A stretch of DNA of 64,000 nucleotides, taken from contig JAHLKC010000055.1 of assembly GCA_025449115.1 (NCBI GenBank), positions 167,933 through 231,932 on the forward strand. Reading direction: 5' to 3'. Both the position numbers and the translations under genes were made by a program. Source of the stretch: Chytridium lagenaria (lineage: Eukaryota > Chytridiomycota > Chytridiomycetes > Chytridiales > Chytridiaceae). Numbering within the stretch: the first letter of the stretch is position 1; the number at the start of each line of letters is the position of its first letter. Positions 1 through 10,641 of this stretch are shown piece after piece. The notes beneath the pieces were generated by a model, which ran no database searches, had not been told where the DNA came from, and worked only from the letters and a program-made list of their open reading frames with translations.

Positions 1-468
1 TTACATTGGAGTTTGGCAACGATCTGGTCGTATGTTGCGTAGGTGTTGAAAAATGGGTCGACTGCAAGAGTGTCGACGGCGAGAGCGTTAGCAGAGGTCA
101 AGGCAGCAGCATTTTCAGAAGCCTCTCAACAACCGTTGCATAAACGTCGGCGATTTTAAGGGTACAGCTGAGTGCTTTCAAGAGAGCACTAGCCTCTGCC
201 TTGCTTTGAGTGCGAACATCAGCAACGGATGCAGCTTGAATGCGGTGAGTCCAGACTAATATGACTTGATGTCAGTTCCATGCATGCTATTTTCCAAATC
301 GAATATACTCACATCAAGGTCTAGCTTGTACAAAACATCAGCATCAGCCTGACTACGAATCTTGCATGCGTAGAGGCTGTTGACACCCTGGAGTGCAGGA
401 AGAGCTTGAACGGATTGAAGGAGCCCGCAAGTCGAGACGACAGCAGCAAGCAAGGCCTTGACGAGCAT
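1..468 (-). CDS. Secreted hypothetical protein (3' end outside window)
   Basis: No family is recognised. The ATG at 468-466 opens a hydrophobic signal peptide (MLVKALLAAVVSTCGLLQS, then a likely cleavage after QALP). The mature part is small, alanine/serine-rich and predicted helical. Exon 1 runs to about 309; a 53-bp intron (GTATAT...TTAG, about 308-256) joins in phase to a second exon reading THRIQAASVADVRTQSKAEA. The frame breaks near 117-135: before it the protein reads LKIADVYATVVE, after it ASENAAALTSANALAVDTLA in another frame, as if one base were lost. The reading frame is still open at position 1. A TATA box lies about 55 bp upstream. The composition resembles small fungal surface-binding secreted proteins, but I cannot assign one. 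Confidence 0.6.
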
Positions 469-520
469 TATGAGGTATTTGAGCGGTGATGGACCCACTG
501 TCTAAACCGTCTTCTCCACC

Positions 521-530
521 CTATTTATAT
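521..530 (-). promoter_or_regulatory. TATA box of the secreted-protein gene
   Basis: On the minus strand this reads ATATAAATAG, about 55 bp upstream of the ATG at 468. The same TATAAATAG core precedes the other secreted-protein gene in the window (53390-53397), which supports it as a core promoter element. Confidence 0.5.
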
Positions 531-531
531 C

Positions 532-1019
532 TCCAGCTCTTTGAGAGCTCATCCCCACCTGCTCTTTCCTTTCATGGCATAAGAGCAGACTCCTTTTAGC
601 AATAATAACTCGTTCCATCCAAAATCTTTTCCTTCCCCACAAACAGCCGATAAAATTGAAATCACGGAAAGAATCGCGGGTGGTGGTGCACTGGTGGGTT
701 CTGATAATGGATGGATGCCGATGAAGGATGCTTCCTCCACAGATCATCCACTGATGACGGTGTGGGTCCACGCGTTACTCGGAAAGGAAGGAAATCTGGC
801 AGTGTGGTGTACGAGAGCTGGTATACCATAAATGGATATCCATCCTCTGCACGCGTCTTGCCCAGGACAGGAAGACGGGCGTGTTCTGAGTATGTATGAC
901 AGCACTTGTCTTGCATGCATCCAGCATGCCTTCTGCTGGGCTGATGGAAAAGCATGTTGTCAACGTGGAGGGAAATTAAGATGCTGCTCTTTATTAGTCT
1001 TTAGTACTATAAATTGCAG
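532..1019. other. Intergenic, no gene seen
   Basis: Short open frames on both strands have no recognisable motif or splice logic. The region holds the upstream sequence of the secreted-protein gene and the 3' flank of tandem copy A. Confidence 0.4.
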
Positions 1020-2100
1020 TTATTTACATCCAGGTATCCAGCTGTCTACCATCGCATCCTCTACATCAACGCCTCTCATCCTTTTCATTCTCGCAACCCC
1101 AAAACCACTTGTCCTCGTCTTCCTTTCACCCTTTGATCGAGAGTCCCACACACAACACGGACACCCAACAGTTCTTGTCCTCGCCATAACCCTCCACTTA
1201 TCCCTTTCCACCCTCTTCCTGGCATCCTCCTCAGAAGCATACACATTCTTCACCATCCGTTTCCACAAATCTCTGTGTCGAACTTCCCTATCCATCTCGC
1301 GAATCCTTAATATCTCATCATCAGAAAGCGATCCCCAGTCGCGGTTCTCCCCAAGACCGAATTGGCAGAGAAGACGACGGAGCGTGGACGAGTAATGATG
1401 ATCACTGATGGGGACACCGCAATCCACATTCAAATGCTCACAGCTCTGTAAAGGTGAAGCCTTCGTCCGTCTATTAGTTAAATGCGGTTTTGGAAGTTCC
1501 GAAAGCCGTAGAAAGCTGGATGTATTTAGCACACTTTTGATCTCTTGCATCCTCTTTTCACGTCTCGCCAAATCCTGCAAGGGGTTCTTGAAACAGTGTG
1601 GGTTGCATGTACATGGTTTTGAAGCTCGTGTAGATAGTTGTTTAAACAGAATCTACGAATATCTAATATCTCGCGTGCTCTGTGGCCTTGTATGATAAGG
1701 ACTTTGAAAGCTTGGGTGGAGATGGTGGGATCGTTCGTGAGAAAAAGTCGTGGGAGGAGATTCTCTTCAGGGCGTTGAAGTCTTCTAACGGTTTTGTTTG
1801 TAGCGACAAGTTGGCCGTTGAAGGCGTCGCAGCGAACCTTTCCTTCACGTCTCATGGATGTAAAGTATCCGTTGTGCTGAAGTGAGGTATTTATGGCAGG
1901 CCATCTTTTTGTTAGAATTTCTGCACGGTTGTAGTACGGCACAGTTGCAACGGCGTGGTATAAACCAGAACCCCTGCTTTGGATTTGTTGATACGTAAAG
2001 AGATTACACTCGCGTAACGCGGAAAAGGCACCAGTAGGACGGTGACGTCGAACGGATGTTGCAACGTAAAGGAAAGTTTGATTTGAATAATACATATTTT
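1020..2100 (-). pseudogene. Tandem copy A of an unknown gene family, frame-broken
   Basis: The family is not recognised. The copy encodes YFTSMRREGKVRCDAFNGQ, then an arginine-rich helical part, then RREKRMQEIK, LRLSELPKPH, GENRDWGSLSDDEI and a lysine/arginine-rich tail ending SWIPGCK and a stop at 1020. The upstream half and the RREKRMQEIK half are in different frames; the switch is near 1570-1600 and no intron fits clearly. No start codon is convincing: the 5' part matches copy B but not the apparently intact beginning of copy C. It is probably a decayed or mis-assembled duplicate. Confidence 0.55.
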
Positions 2101-2186
2101 TAACCCACCGACTTATAATTACTAGAAACAAAACATCGGAAATATTAAGCTCTATTGTTTCAACTATGTTGTGTACATTCTCTGCA

Positions 2187-3113
2187 TCATGCATCGAAAT
2201 ACTCTGCCAGCACATCCTCAACACCAACACCTTTCAACCCTCTTAGCTTTGCGACCACAAACCCATTTTTCTGGCGCGGCCCCCTTTCCCGCCTACAGCA
2301 CGATCGCGTACACCCAACTTCTATCTTCCTCGCCATAACCCTCCACTTATCCCTTTCCACCCTCTTCCCAGCATCCTCCTCAGAACTGTACAAATTCTTC
2401 ACCGACCAACCCCAAAAGCCTACTCGATGAAAATCCGTCTCTCCCTTACTCATCTCGCGAATCCGCATGATTTCGTCATCAGAGAGCGATCCCCAGTCTC
2501 GGTTCTCCCCAAAGCCAAGATTATTGAGGAGACGGCGGAGCGTGGGTGCATGGTAATCGCCTCTGATCGGGACGCCACAATCAACGTCAACGTGCTCACG
2601 GTTTTGCAGTAAAGGTGAAGCCATCGTCCGTCTTTTAGATTGATGAGGTTTTGGAAGGTCCGAAAGCCTTAAAAAGGGTGTATCCAGCGCATTTTTGATC
2701 TCTTGCATCCTCTTTCGCGTCTTCCAATTTCCCCCAAGTACTTTGTCGAAGAGGAGGAGAACAGGTCGCATGTACTAGAGGCCGTTTGACTTTGGAGGTC
2801 GTGTAGGTAGTTGTTTAAACAATATTTGCGAACATTTATAATCTGACGTGCTTCTTGTCCTGGGAGAAGAGGGATTTAAAAGCGGGTACGGAGATGGTGG
2901 GATCGTTCGTGAGAAAAAGTCGTGGGAGGAGATTCTCTTCAGGGCGTTGAAGCCTTCTAACGGTTTTGTTTGTGGCGACAAGTGGCCGTTGAAGGCGTCG
3001 CAGCGAACCTTTCCTTCACGTCTCATGGATGTAAAGTATGCGTTGTGCTGAAGTGAGGTATTTATGGCAGGCCATCTTTTTGTTAGAATTTCTGCACGGT
3101 TGTAGTACGGCAC
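2187..3113 (-). pseudogene. Tandem copy B of an unknown gene family, frame-broken
   Basis: Same family as its neighbours, and almost identical to copy C at the DNA level. Direct comparison shows single-base losses: tctttcgcg at about 2711 against tcttttcgcg in C, and acaagtggccg at about 2981 against acaagttggccg in A and C. Each shifts the frame. The 3' end is the longest version, ending VLAEYFDA and a stop at 2187. The 5' end has the A-type flank with an in-frame stop and no clear start codon. Confidence 0.55.
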
Positions 3114-3353
3114 AGTTGCAACGGCGTGGTATAAACCAGACCCCCTGTTTTGGATTTGTTGATCAGTAAATTATATCTCACTCGCGTATGGAAGGGCACC
3201 ACTAGTGGAACGGCGACGTCGAACGGATGTTGCAACGAAGAGGAAGTCGACGTGAGTAATACGCGTATTATACCACGAACTTATAATTTAAAGAAACAAA
3301 ACATCGATAATATTAAGCTCTTATATTTTGTTTCAACTAGTACATTCTCTGCA

Positions 3354-4341
3354 TTATGCATCTAGATACTCTGCCAGCACATCCTCAACACCAACACCTT
3401 TCAACCCCTTAGCTTTGCGACCACAAGCCCATTTTTCTGGCGCGGCCCCCTTTCCCGCCTACAGCACGATCGCGTACACCCAACTTCTATCTTCCTCGCC
3501 ATAACCCTCCACTTATCCCTTTCAACCCTCTTCCTTGCATCTTCTTCCGAACTGTACAAATTCTTCACCGACCAACCCCAAAAGCCTACTCGATGAAAAT
3601 CCGTCTCTCCCTTACTCATCTCGCGAATCCGCATGATTTCGTCATCAGAGAGCGATCCCCAGTCTCGGTTCTCCCCAAAGCCAAGATTATTGAGGAGACG
3701 GCGGAGCGTGGATGCATGGTAATCGCCTCTGATCGGACGCCACAATCAACATCTACGTGCTCACGGTTTTGCAGTAAAGGTGAAGCCATCGTCCGTCTTT
3801 TAGATTGATGAGGTTTTGGAAGGTCCGAAAGCCTTAAAAAGGGTGTATCCAGCGCATTTTTGATCTCTTGCATCCTCTTTTCGCGTCTTCCAATTTCCCC
3901 CAAGTACTTTGTCGAAGAGGAGGAGAACAAGTGGCATGTACTAGAGGCCGTTTGACTTTGGAGGTCGTGTAGGTAGTTGTTTAAACAATATTTGCGAACA
4001 TTTATAATCTGACGTGCTTCTTGTCCTTGGAGAAAGAGGGATTTAAAAGCGGGTACGGAAATGGTGGGATCGTTCGTGAGAAACAGTTGTGGGAGGAGAT
4101 TCTCTTCAGGGCGTTGAAGTCTTCTAACGGTTTTGTTTGTGGCGACAAGTTGGCCGTTGAAGGCGTCGCAGCGAACCTTTCCTTCACGTCTCATGGATGT
4201 AAAGTATGCGTTGTGCTGGCGAGGGATATGACAGCATCCGTCTTTTTTGTCAGCTTTTGTGTTTTCGACTGGCAAAGTTTTTGGTTCAGCACAGTTGGGG
4301 CAAGCATTAGTGCCACCGTTTCGCATTTGCTGGCACGACAT
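3354..4341 (-). pseudogene. Tandem copy C of an unknown gene family, most complete 5' end
   Basis: Only this copy has a plausible start: ATG at 4341 opening MSCQQMRNGGTNACPNCAEP, a Cys-rich beginning with a CPNC knuckle and a later GCC that could bind zinc. The body reads YFTSMRREGKVRCDAFNG, a run of basic and leucine-rich helices, then SLSDDEIMRIREM and SSEEDARKRVERDKWRVM. Against copy B it lacks one base at about 3734 (gatcggacg versus gatcgggacg) and one near 3413 (aaccccttagc versus aaccctcttagc). The frame therefore breaks twice, the second time truncating the tail. It may be a real gene with consensus errors. No function is inferred. Confidence 0.55.
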
Positions 4342-4348
4342 TTTCAAA

Positions 4349-4819
4349 GATTAACCCGTTAACCAAAAAACGTTAAAACTTGAAAACGTGAACGAAACAG
4401 GTCATTGGGAACACTTTCCTGTAAATTCAAAGAGTTAGCTGTTTAGCGACCACGGACTTCTTTTAAAACCAGCAAGGCGCAGGTGAGGGCTTTTTGAGGG
4501 ACCCGGACGGATTTATAGGGGTTTTCTTTGTTTTTCCTGAAAAGGCTATTTAGTAGGGCGTGATGGGAAGAACCCTCCACGATGAGAGATGAACGTGTAC
4601 CTCGTAATAGTGGTAAAACTTTAATGGGTAAAACCGTAAAACCAAAGATTTCAATATTTTATTACGCGGACAATATTCCATACAGTTAAATTCACCTCCA
4701 AAACAATTCATTTCAGTTCCTGTAAAGTAAAAGTGCAGCAAAAAATCCAAATCACACTAAACCGACTAAACTCCAAACATATGTCCGCCAACTCCAACCA
4801 AGATTAATACCAATGCCAA
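4349..4819. other. Intergenic, no gene seen
   Basis: AT-rich spacer between tandem copy C and the 3' end of the PWWP-GATA gene. I see no coding or RNA signal. Confidence 0.4.
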
Positions 4820-7049
4820 TTAATCATTTAAGGCCTCTGAAGGGCCATCTCCATCATCGCCCATCACCATATCCATATCCAGTCGAGGAGGCATCGTCAC
4901 CCCCTCCCTCAACTTAAAGTTCTCGTCAAGCATCCCGCCTCCAAGTCTATCCCAAACCAAAAACGGGAGTGGTCGTCGCGTCGTATAGTACCGATGTTTG
5001 CTGTTATTCTTGGACTTGTCTTGACTCTCGATGAAGCGTTCGTTGCTCTTGATATTGCGGGATACGGAATTTCGCAAGGTAAATAAAACGAAAAGACGAG
5101 AGATTTGAACGTGGAACGGAAAGAAAGGGGATATCGTGGTCAAAAGAGAAAGATAAGGAATTTTAAGGAAAAAAGTCACCATAAAGAAAAAAAAATTAAA
5201 CTGACCAACTCTGTCACAGGCACCCTCGGCACCATCTCCAAATACAACCTCAACCCACAATCATTACAAATAGTCGCAAACCCCTCCCTCCCATTTCTCC
5301 AACAAACCGTTTCCCAAACTCCACAAGTCAAACATCGCTTCACACCGTCTTCCTCTAATCTCGGCTTCTTTGCAACACGTTCATCATCCTCCACCGGTCC
5401 TGTTCTATAAAGCCCACTACACCCCCATAGACTCCAAGCAAACCCTGTTGGTATGTATCCTTTGCATACGTATCGTAAGGCTTTTCGGATTGGAAGGTTG
5501 GAGAGAATGGATTGGATACCGAAGCGGTTGATCAATTGGTGGAAACTTCCGGTTGGGTTGGATGGGTCAAAGGGTTGGAGAGATTTGATAGTGACCACAG
5601 AGCTATGATAAAGATTACAATATTAAAGACAAAAGTTCTAGTTAATTGAAGAACGAGAAAGTTTGGAAAGGTAGCATAATGTGGGAACATCGCGTACCAG
5701 GAATTATCCTCAAAGTACCGTACAACAAAGGATCCAGGCAGGGTGGCGCGAAACAGGGATCGAGTCGTCAAGTTCTTCAAGCGGGATTATCTGTTTGGTT
5801 CGGTGAATAATTAGAAAAGTTAAAATAAAAAAAGCGTAAGCGTGATATTACCATTGCAGGCCACCAGATCAGGTTGCTCTTGCGCTCATAAATATGTGCG
5901 GAACGACAAAGACGAGTGCCTACGGTACAGAGTACAGGAAACAAAACGGAAGACGGTTAAAAAAAAATTGTAACCGCGAACAACAAGAAACGAAAGAAAT
6001 GAGGGAATGAAGGCCTTGTAAATGACAAAAAAAAAAAAAAAAAGGGAGAAAAGAAAAAGTCGATGCATAAGAGAAAAAAGAAAACAAAAGCGAGTACGAT
6101 AAAAAGCAACTTTATGACAAAAAGAGACACAATAAACCGTCACTCACCCCCTCCTCTAGCCAAGTCTCCTCGTTATTCTCCCACTCTTCCTTAAAAACCT
6201 CCTTCAACATCCGACCAACGTTCTCATCCGCCTGAACCAACACGTTCACAGTCTTCCTCAAATCTTCCCCAACCTCATTCATACTCACGTACCCGCCTTC
6301 AGGTACCCGGGACACCGCATGATGTGTCGGTACATCTGGGTCAATCGATCCAAGCTCGGGGATGGAACGATCCAGACGAGTCATAATGGAGGCGATAGTT
6401 GGGGTAGATGAAGTGGAGAAAGACGGGATAATGGTTGTGGATGAAATGCGACTTCCTGTTTACACAAAAAGTAAGAAAACATTATACGAAAAAACGCTCC
6501 CAAAAAAACAATGACTCACCTCTCTTATTCTTCGTCTTCACCGCCAATGTCAACTTCACACCCCCACTCCACAACCCTTTCGGAACCCCTTCATCACTCC
6601 TAAACTTTCTCCACCTCATCCCAACATCCACCTTCCCTCCGTCCGCAGCCTCACAAGCCTTCACCACATCCCTCCTCATACTCCATCCCGGAAAATACCT
6701 CTCCATAGTCAACCCCGGTTCACACCCTGGTTGAAGCAACCTCAAATTCGACGACCCATCACACCATGCATTAACAGCCCAGATCCCACCGTTAGTAAAA
6801 CATCGGAGCACCACTTGGTTTAAACGCGGAGAGGGCATGCTTGAGTCATACTCTTGCGGCGGGATGAGGATCGCGGTATTCCAGGAGGGCGGGTCACCGT
6901 TAAGAGCGTCGTTGACGAGGACAACGTATCGATGGTGGACTATGCGAAAAATAAACTGAGAAAAAATCGTTGTTGTGGTGAACGAGCTTACAGTCAGGGA
7001 CAAGATATCCGGGCATCGCATGTGAATCGGGTACCTCCTCCATCATCAT
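4820..7049 (-). CDS. PWWP-domain plus GATA-type zinc-finger protein
   Basis: A likely chromatin or DNA-binding regulator. The C-terminal half carries a class IV GATA-type finger, CLTCGVWETVCWRNG then CNDC, with 18 residues between the cysteine pairs, followed by a basic stretch. Before it, exons near 5700-5900 read YERKSNLIWWPAMI and VVRYFEDNS...LQPFD, the beginning and end of a PWWP-like module (WWPA for PWWP). The frame slips within it around 5728-5745, as if one base were missing. An acidic helical exon (6112-6300) and a Cys/Trp-containing exon (6540-6940) form the N-terminal part. The last exon (5047-4820) ends GPSEALND and a stop. The chosen start, MMMEEVPDSH at 7049, overlaps the stop of the methyltransferase gene as ATGA, so a further upstream start or a joint transcript is possible. 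Intron placement is approximate. Confidence 0.65.
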
Positions 7050-9704
7050 AGATACGGTGATTTTTTGGAGACGCCGCAACACACGTTTGACTTTGATACG
7101 TTCTCCAATACTGAGGCGGGGGGCTTTTCGATAGGTGGGAGTGGAGTCATTAAGGTTATATCTTCGTCAACCTTTTTCGGCACTATACATAAAAGTAACG
7201 TTAGGTTATCTAATAAAACCATGCATACATGAGTTACCCTGAATGAGAGATGTATATTCTTTCATCTTGGCTGTCAAGGTGCGTCAAAAAAAAGAGTCAA
7301 TGTAGTGGTGAAAACTCACGAATCCTCTTTGTGTCTTTCCATTCCAATTCTGGTGCTGACTCGCTCCCCGCAAAAACACTTCCCAAGATATGAACAATAG
7401 AGTAAACGCTAAATGAGTTTCCAAGTAACCCATGTCTCTGAAATCGCACTTCCTCTCCTTCCGTGTAGAAATCAGGAAAACCCATCAACCTCTCAACTAT
7501 TTGTAATTATTGTCAGTATATAAGAAATGGGAGGGCTTGCTTACTTTCTACGGGGTGGTACCCGCGTCGTTTACCATCAGGATACCACAAGACGTTGAAG
7601 CGACTATCACCTAAATGCGGGGTCATATTCCCCTACAACACAGAGAGTTTAGCATCAGTTATTCAAAGAGAATTTATTACCCTTGTGATGCATTGCGCTT
7701 TTTCGATTTCGCTTATTGAAGGTATTAAGTAGAGGAAAAAAGGGGATGGACACTCACGGAATGGCATCGTCAAGGATGATTTGTTGCGTTATCATAGGGC
7801 GGTCGAGAAGGACTTTAGGGATTTGACGGATAGGAATGTTGGTCCAAAAAAGACGATTGCGACGACATGGAGAAAGGTTGATTGAATCTACACAATATCC
7901 AGTCAATTAAGGAGGAAAAGTGAATCACTGCAACGCGAAAACCCCTTTTCTTTCATAGAAATTAAAAAGGTATCGTTAAACTACAACCAAAAGCTTACCG
8001 ACAACCACCGGTTCAACACCCAACTCTCTCGAAATAATATCCATATCCATATTCCTCATTCTAACATTTTCAAACAAAAACCACCTAGGTCTCGTCTCTT
8101 TCAACACTCTCACAAACTCAAAGAAGAAGCTACTTTGCTCCCCGTCCACAACCCCAGCTCCTTGCCCCAAGAACTTAAATCCGTACAAGGCGATCCCCCA
8201 ACAACAAGATCGACAATAGGCTCAACATCATCGTCTTCGTTGCAATGAGGCCGACAGAAGGTTCGCCACGGAACATCCGCCAGGTTGAAAGGGTTGTAGA
8301 AGATTTAATGGAGTTGAGTTTTTTGGGAAGATCACGGATGGGATGAAATTTGGTGATATCGCCAATTTGAACGACGTTACCACCATGAGAAGCGGCATAG
8401 GTATCGAGGACCTCGCAGGCGGTAAGGTGAATTTCGCTGCTGAGATAGACTGAAGGAGCGACGCCAAGTCGACGCAGAGCAACGTATGCAGCGCCGATAC
8501 CGTCAAACAGGGAGAGGACGACGGGTTTAGATCTCCATGAAGGATTTCCTTCAATCTCCCTTTCGATAATCTAAAGATATTGAATAAAAAATAGTGTGTT
8601 TGAGGCTATTTACCTGGCATGTTTTACAAAACCATTCGGTTTCAGGAACGGATTCAAGGTCTACACAATTTATATGAAACGTTGCAGGACAGCTATCGCA
8701 GCACAGGAGCTAGGAGGGGACATGTTAAATCATAAGCATCCCCTAATTTACACACCTCTCCGTGTTGCTTGCATATCACACAAGTGTCTTCATCTATGTC
8801 GTTATCATTGCTGTCATCGTCATCGTACGCGTCATCGACCCGGACACGTGACGCAGCCTGTTTACGGTTAGTTGACAAATGAATTCGAACCGATGGGTAT
8901 CTCACCAAGGCACGTAGAGCTTTGAGCTTGCATTGAGCTCGACTAGGACAGGATCCTGTCAATGAAATTAGACTTTAACGCCTTTCTAAGCGTCCATTAT
9001 TACCTTTGCAATGACAGCATTGCCTACCAGGCCGTATGGATAAGTGTAAGAACTCAAAAAAATGCATCTCTGCTCACCAAAATTCATCTGCTTTCGCAAC
9101 ATCCCAGTCGAGATCCTCTTTGAGAAAACACGCTCTAAAACGACATTTAAATAGCAACGAAGGTGCAAAACGCTCACTTGCAAATCACGTTTCGACAAAG
9201 CGGCATTGCTGCTGGAGCCGAGTCATTAAGCTTCGACTCCAAATCTGAGGAATCTTCAGACTCTCTCACTCGTTTCCTTCTATTTTTTAAGATGCCGTCC
9301 ACTGATTTCATTGTTTCATTCGAACAAATCATGACTTCGCTGCCGTCTGACCGCCCACAGATGTGGCATGACTCAAAAGAGCGATCTGGGGAGTCGAGGA
9401 AAGCATCAATGGTCCCAGTGTCAGAGAAATCGGAAGGGGTTAGACGATTCTTCCTGGAGGTGATGTACTTTTCTCTATGATGTTTTTGCGAAATGCATGA
9501 GAAGGGGATGAAGGCATCCAAAGACTTACTTTGCGAGCAGTGTTGGCACGATAAGCTGGAGACAAACACATTTAAAATCTGACAAGCTGCGAGTGATGCT
9601 TAAAGAAACCTCACCTCGGCCTCACGCAGCGCAACGACGGCGGCATCAAGCTTGCATTCCGTCATGCACTGCTTGAGCTTGAGTTGGCGCACCACTGGAT
9701 CCAT
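7046..9704 (-). CDS. DNMT3: DNMT3-like cytosine-C5 DNA methyltransferase with ADD-like and PHD fingers
   Basis: Predicted to transfer a methyl group from SAM to cytosine in DNA. ATG at 9704 (MDPVVRQLKL). Exons that splice in phase: 9704-9615, 9555-9530, 9474-9178, 9134-9078, 9023-9004, 8955-8906, 8857-8756, 8709-8614, 8570-7999, 7887-7758, then smaller ones to the stop at 7046-7048. Domains in order: an ADD-like cysteine cluster (CHICGRS..EVMIC, CRNVICKACF, WQCCHCKGSC), an acidic linker, a PHD finger (CVICKQHGE, LLCCDSCPATFH, WFCKTC), then the methyltransferase. In the latter: motif I VVLSLFDGIG, VYLSSE, motif IV GGSPC, FENV, RNRLFW, MGFPDFY and RHGLLGNSFSV. GGSPC and FFFEFVRVLKETRP resemble DNMT3 more than DNMT1 or DNMT2. 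The frame shifts by one near 8300-8308 and near 8134, both inside the catalytic exon, with no possible intron. Confidence 0.8.
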
Positions 9705-10641
9705 TTATTGTGTTTTTTCAATAAAGAAAAGAAAAGGGGACGTCATCACCCTTTTCTTGTTGTGAAACAAGAACCGTGAGTTGACATCTGCGTGATATCG
9801 CTCAGAGCAGACTTGCACCCTTCATTCTGTCCATAAGGATTATTCAGATTATCGTCGTGAAGGTTGATGTTGTTCAAGTGATCTCAGTTTTGGATTCCAT
9901 GGAGGTGGGGACATTATAACCAGATTCCAGTGAAGTGTCTTTTACTGACGATGCTCTACCCACATACATGATACCTACCTCCCTCCCTAACCTACCCACC
10001 TCCCTAACCTACCCTAGTAGCCCCCTGAATGACCTCCTCCCTCCTCCCTCGTCGCTGCATGCACACGATGGCCCCTGTTTGTCCAAATGGTGATATTCGA
10101 TCCCCGTAGCACAAATTCATTAAATGCTGCTGGCTGGCTGGCTGGATGGAAGGGACGGAAGGGAGGGAATTAAAGGAAAGAATTTTGGGTTTTCATTTCA
10201 TTTTGCTTTTGACGACAACCAAACCTCTTGCGAGTCCGTCATTTGCGATACTCCATCCAACCTGTACAGCCATCATTGCCCAACGTCGTTAAGGTACTAC
10301 TAGAGAGAGTGCCTTGAAGAATCTATATGCTCAAGAGCACTGCCCAGCTTGGATGTGTGTGTGTGTGTGTGTGTGTTTGAGAGGAGCTGTGGATCGCCTG
10401 GAAGCAAGCCATCATAAAGACCACTTTTTTTTTCTCCCTTTCTCAATCTGTATTGGAACTTGAGGAGGTAGACAAAAGTAACCTTGACGGCGTAGGATCG
10501 AACAATGTCAGGATCATTACTCGAACAGGATCGACTTGAATACTGCTTGACCTTTTTGATGGCAATGGGAGGCTGACTCTATCTTTTCCCACCAATTTGC
10601 CAGACATCAACACCAACACCTCTTCCCTCTCATCATCAGCA
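9705..10641. other. Divergent promoter region (DNMT3-like gene / RHO1)
   Basis: No gene seen. It contains a C/T-rich tract with repeated cctaacctaccc-type words (about 9960-10030), a CTGG repeat near 10127-10146 followed by a purine-rich run, and a TG repeat at 10354-10376. These are low-complexity features; no factor site is claimed. Confidence 0.45.
10354..10376. repeat. TG dinucleotide microsatellite
   Basis: Uninterrupted alternating T and G for 23 bases, about 265 bp upstream of the RHO1 start codon. Confidence 0.9.

Larger units (their letters stand above)
1020..4210 (-). repeat. Three-copy direct tandem duplication, unit about 1.16 kb
   Basis: Copies A (about 1020-2150), B (about 2187-3300) and C (about 3354-4210 homologous part) lie head to tail. 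Equivalent landmarks recur with a period near 1.16 kb: the run starting aatattaagctct occurs near 2145 and 3309, and cctcttcagggcgttgaag recurs in all three. A and B also share about 180 bp of 5' sequence (the tagtacggcacagttgcaac region) that C lacks. B and C are nearly identical, so the B/C duplication is the more recent one; A is more diverged. Confidence 0.9.

Noticed and set aside
9960..10030. Telomere-like repeat (cctaacc words)
   Set aside because: The words are irregular and embedded in a C/T-rich tract; no uniform hexamer array.
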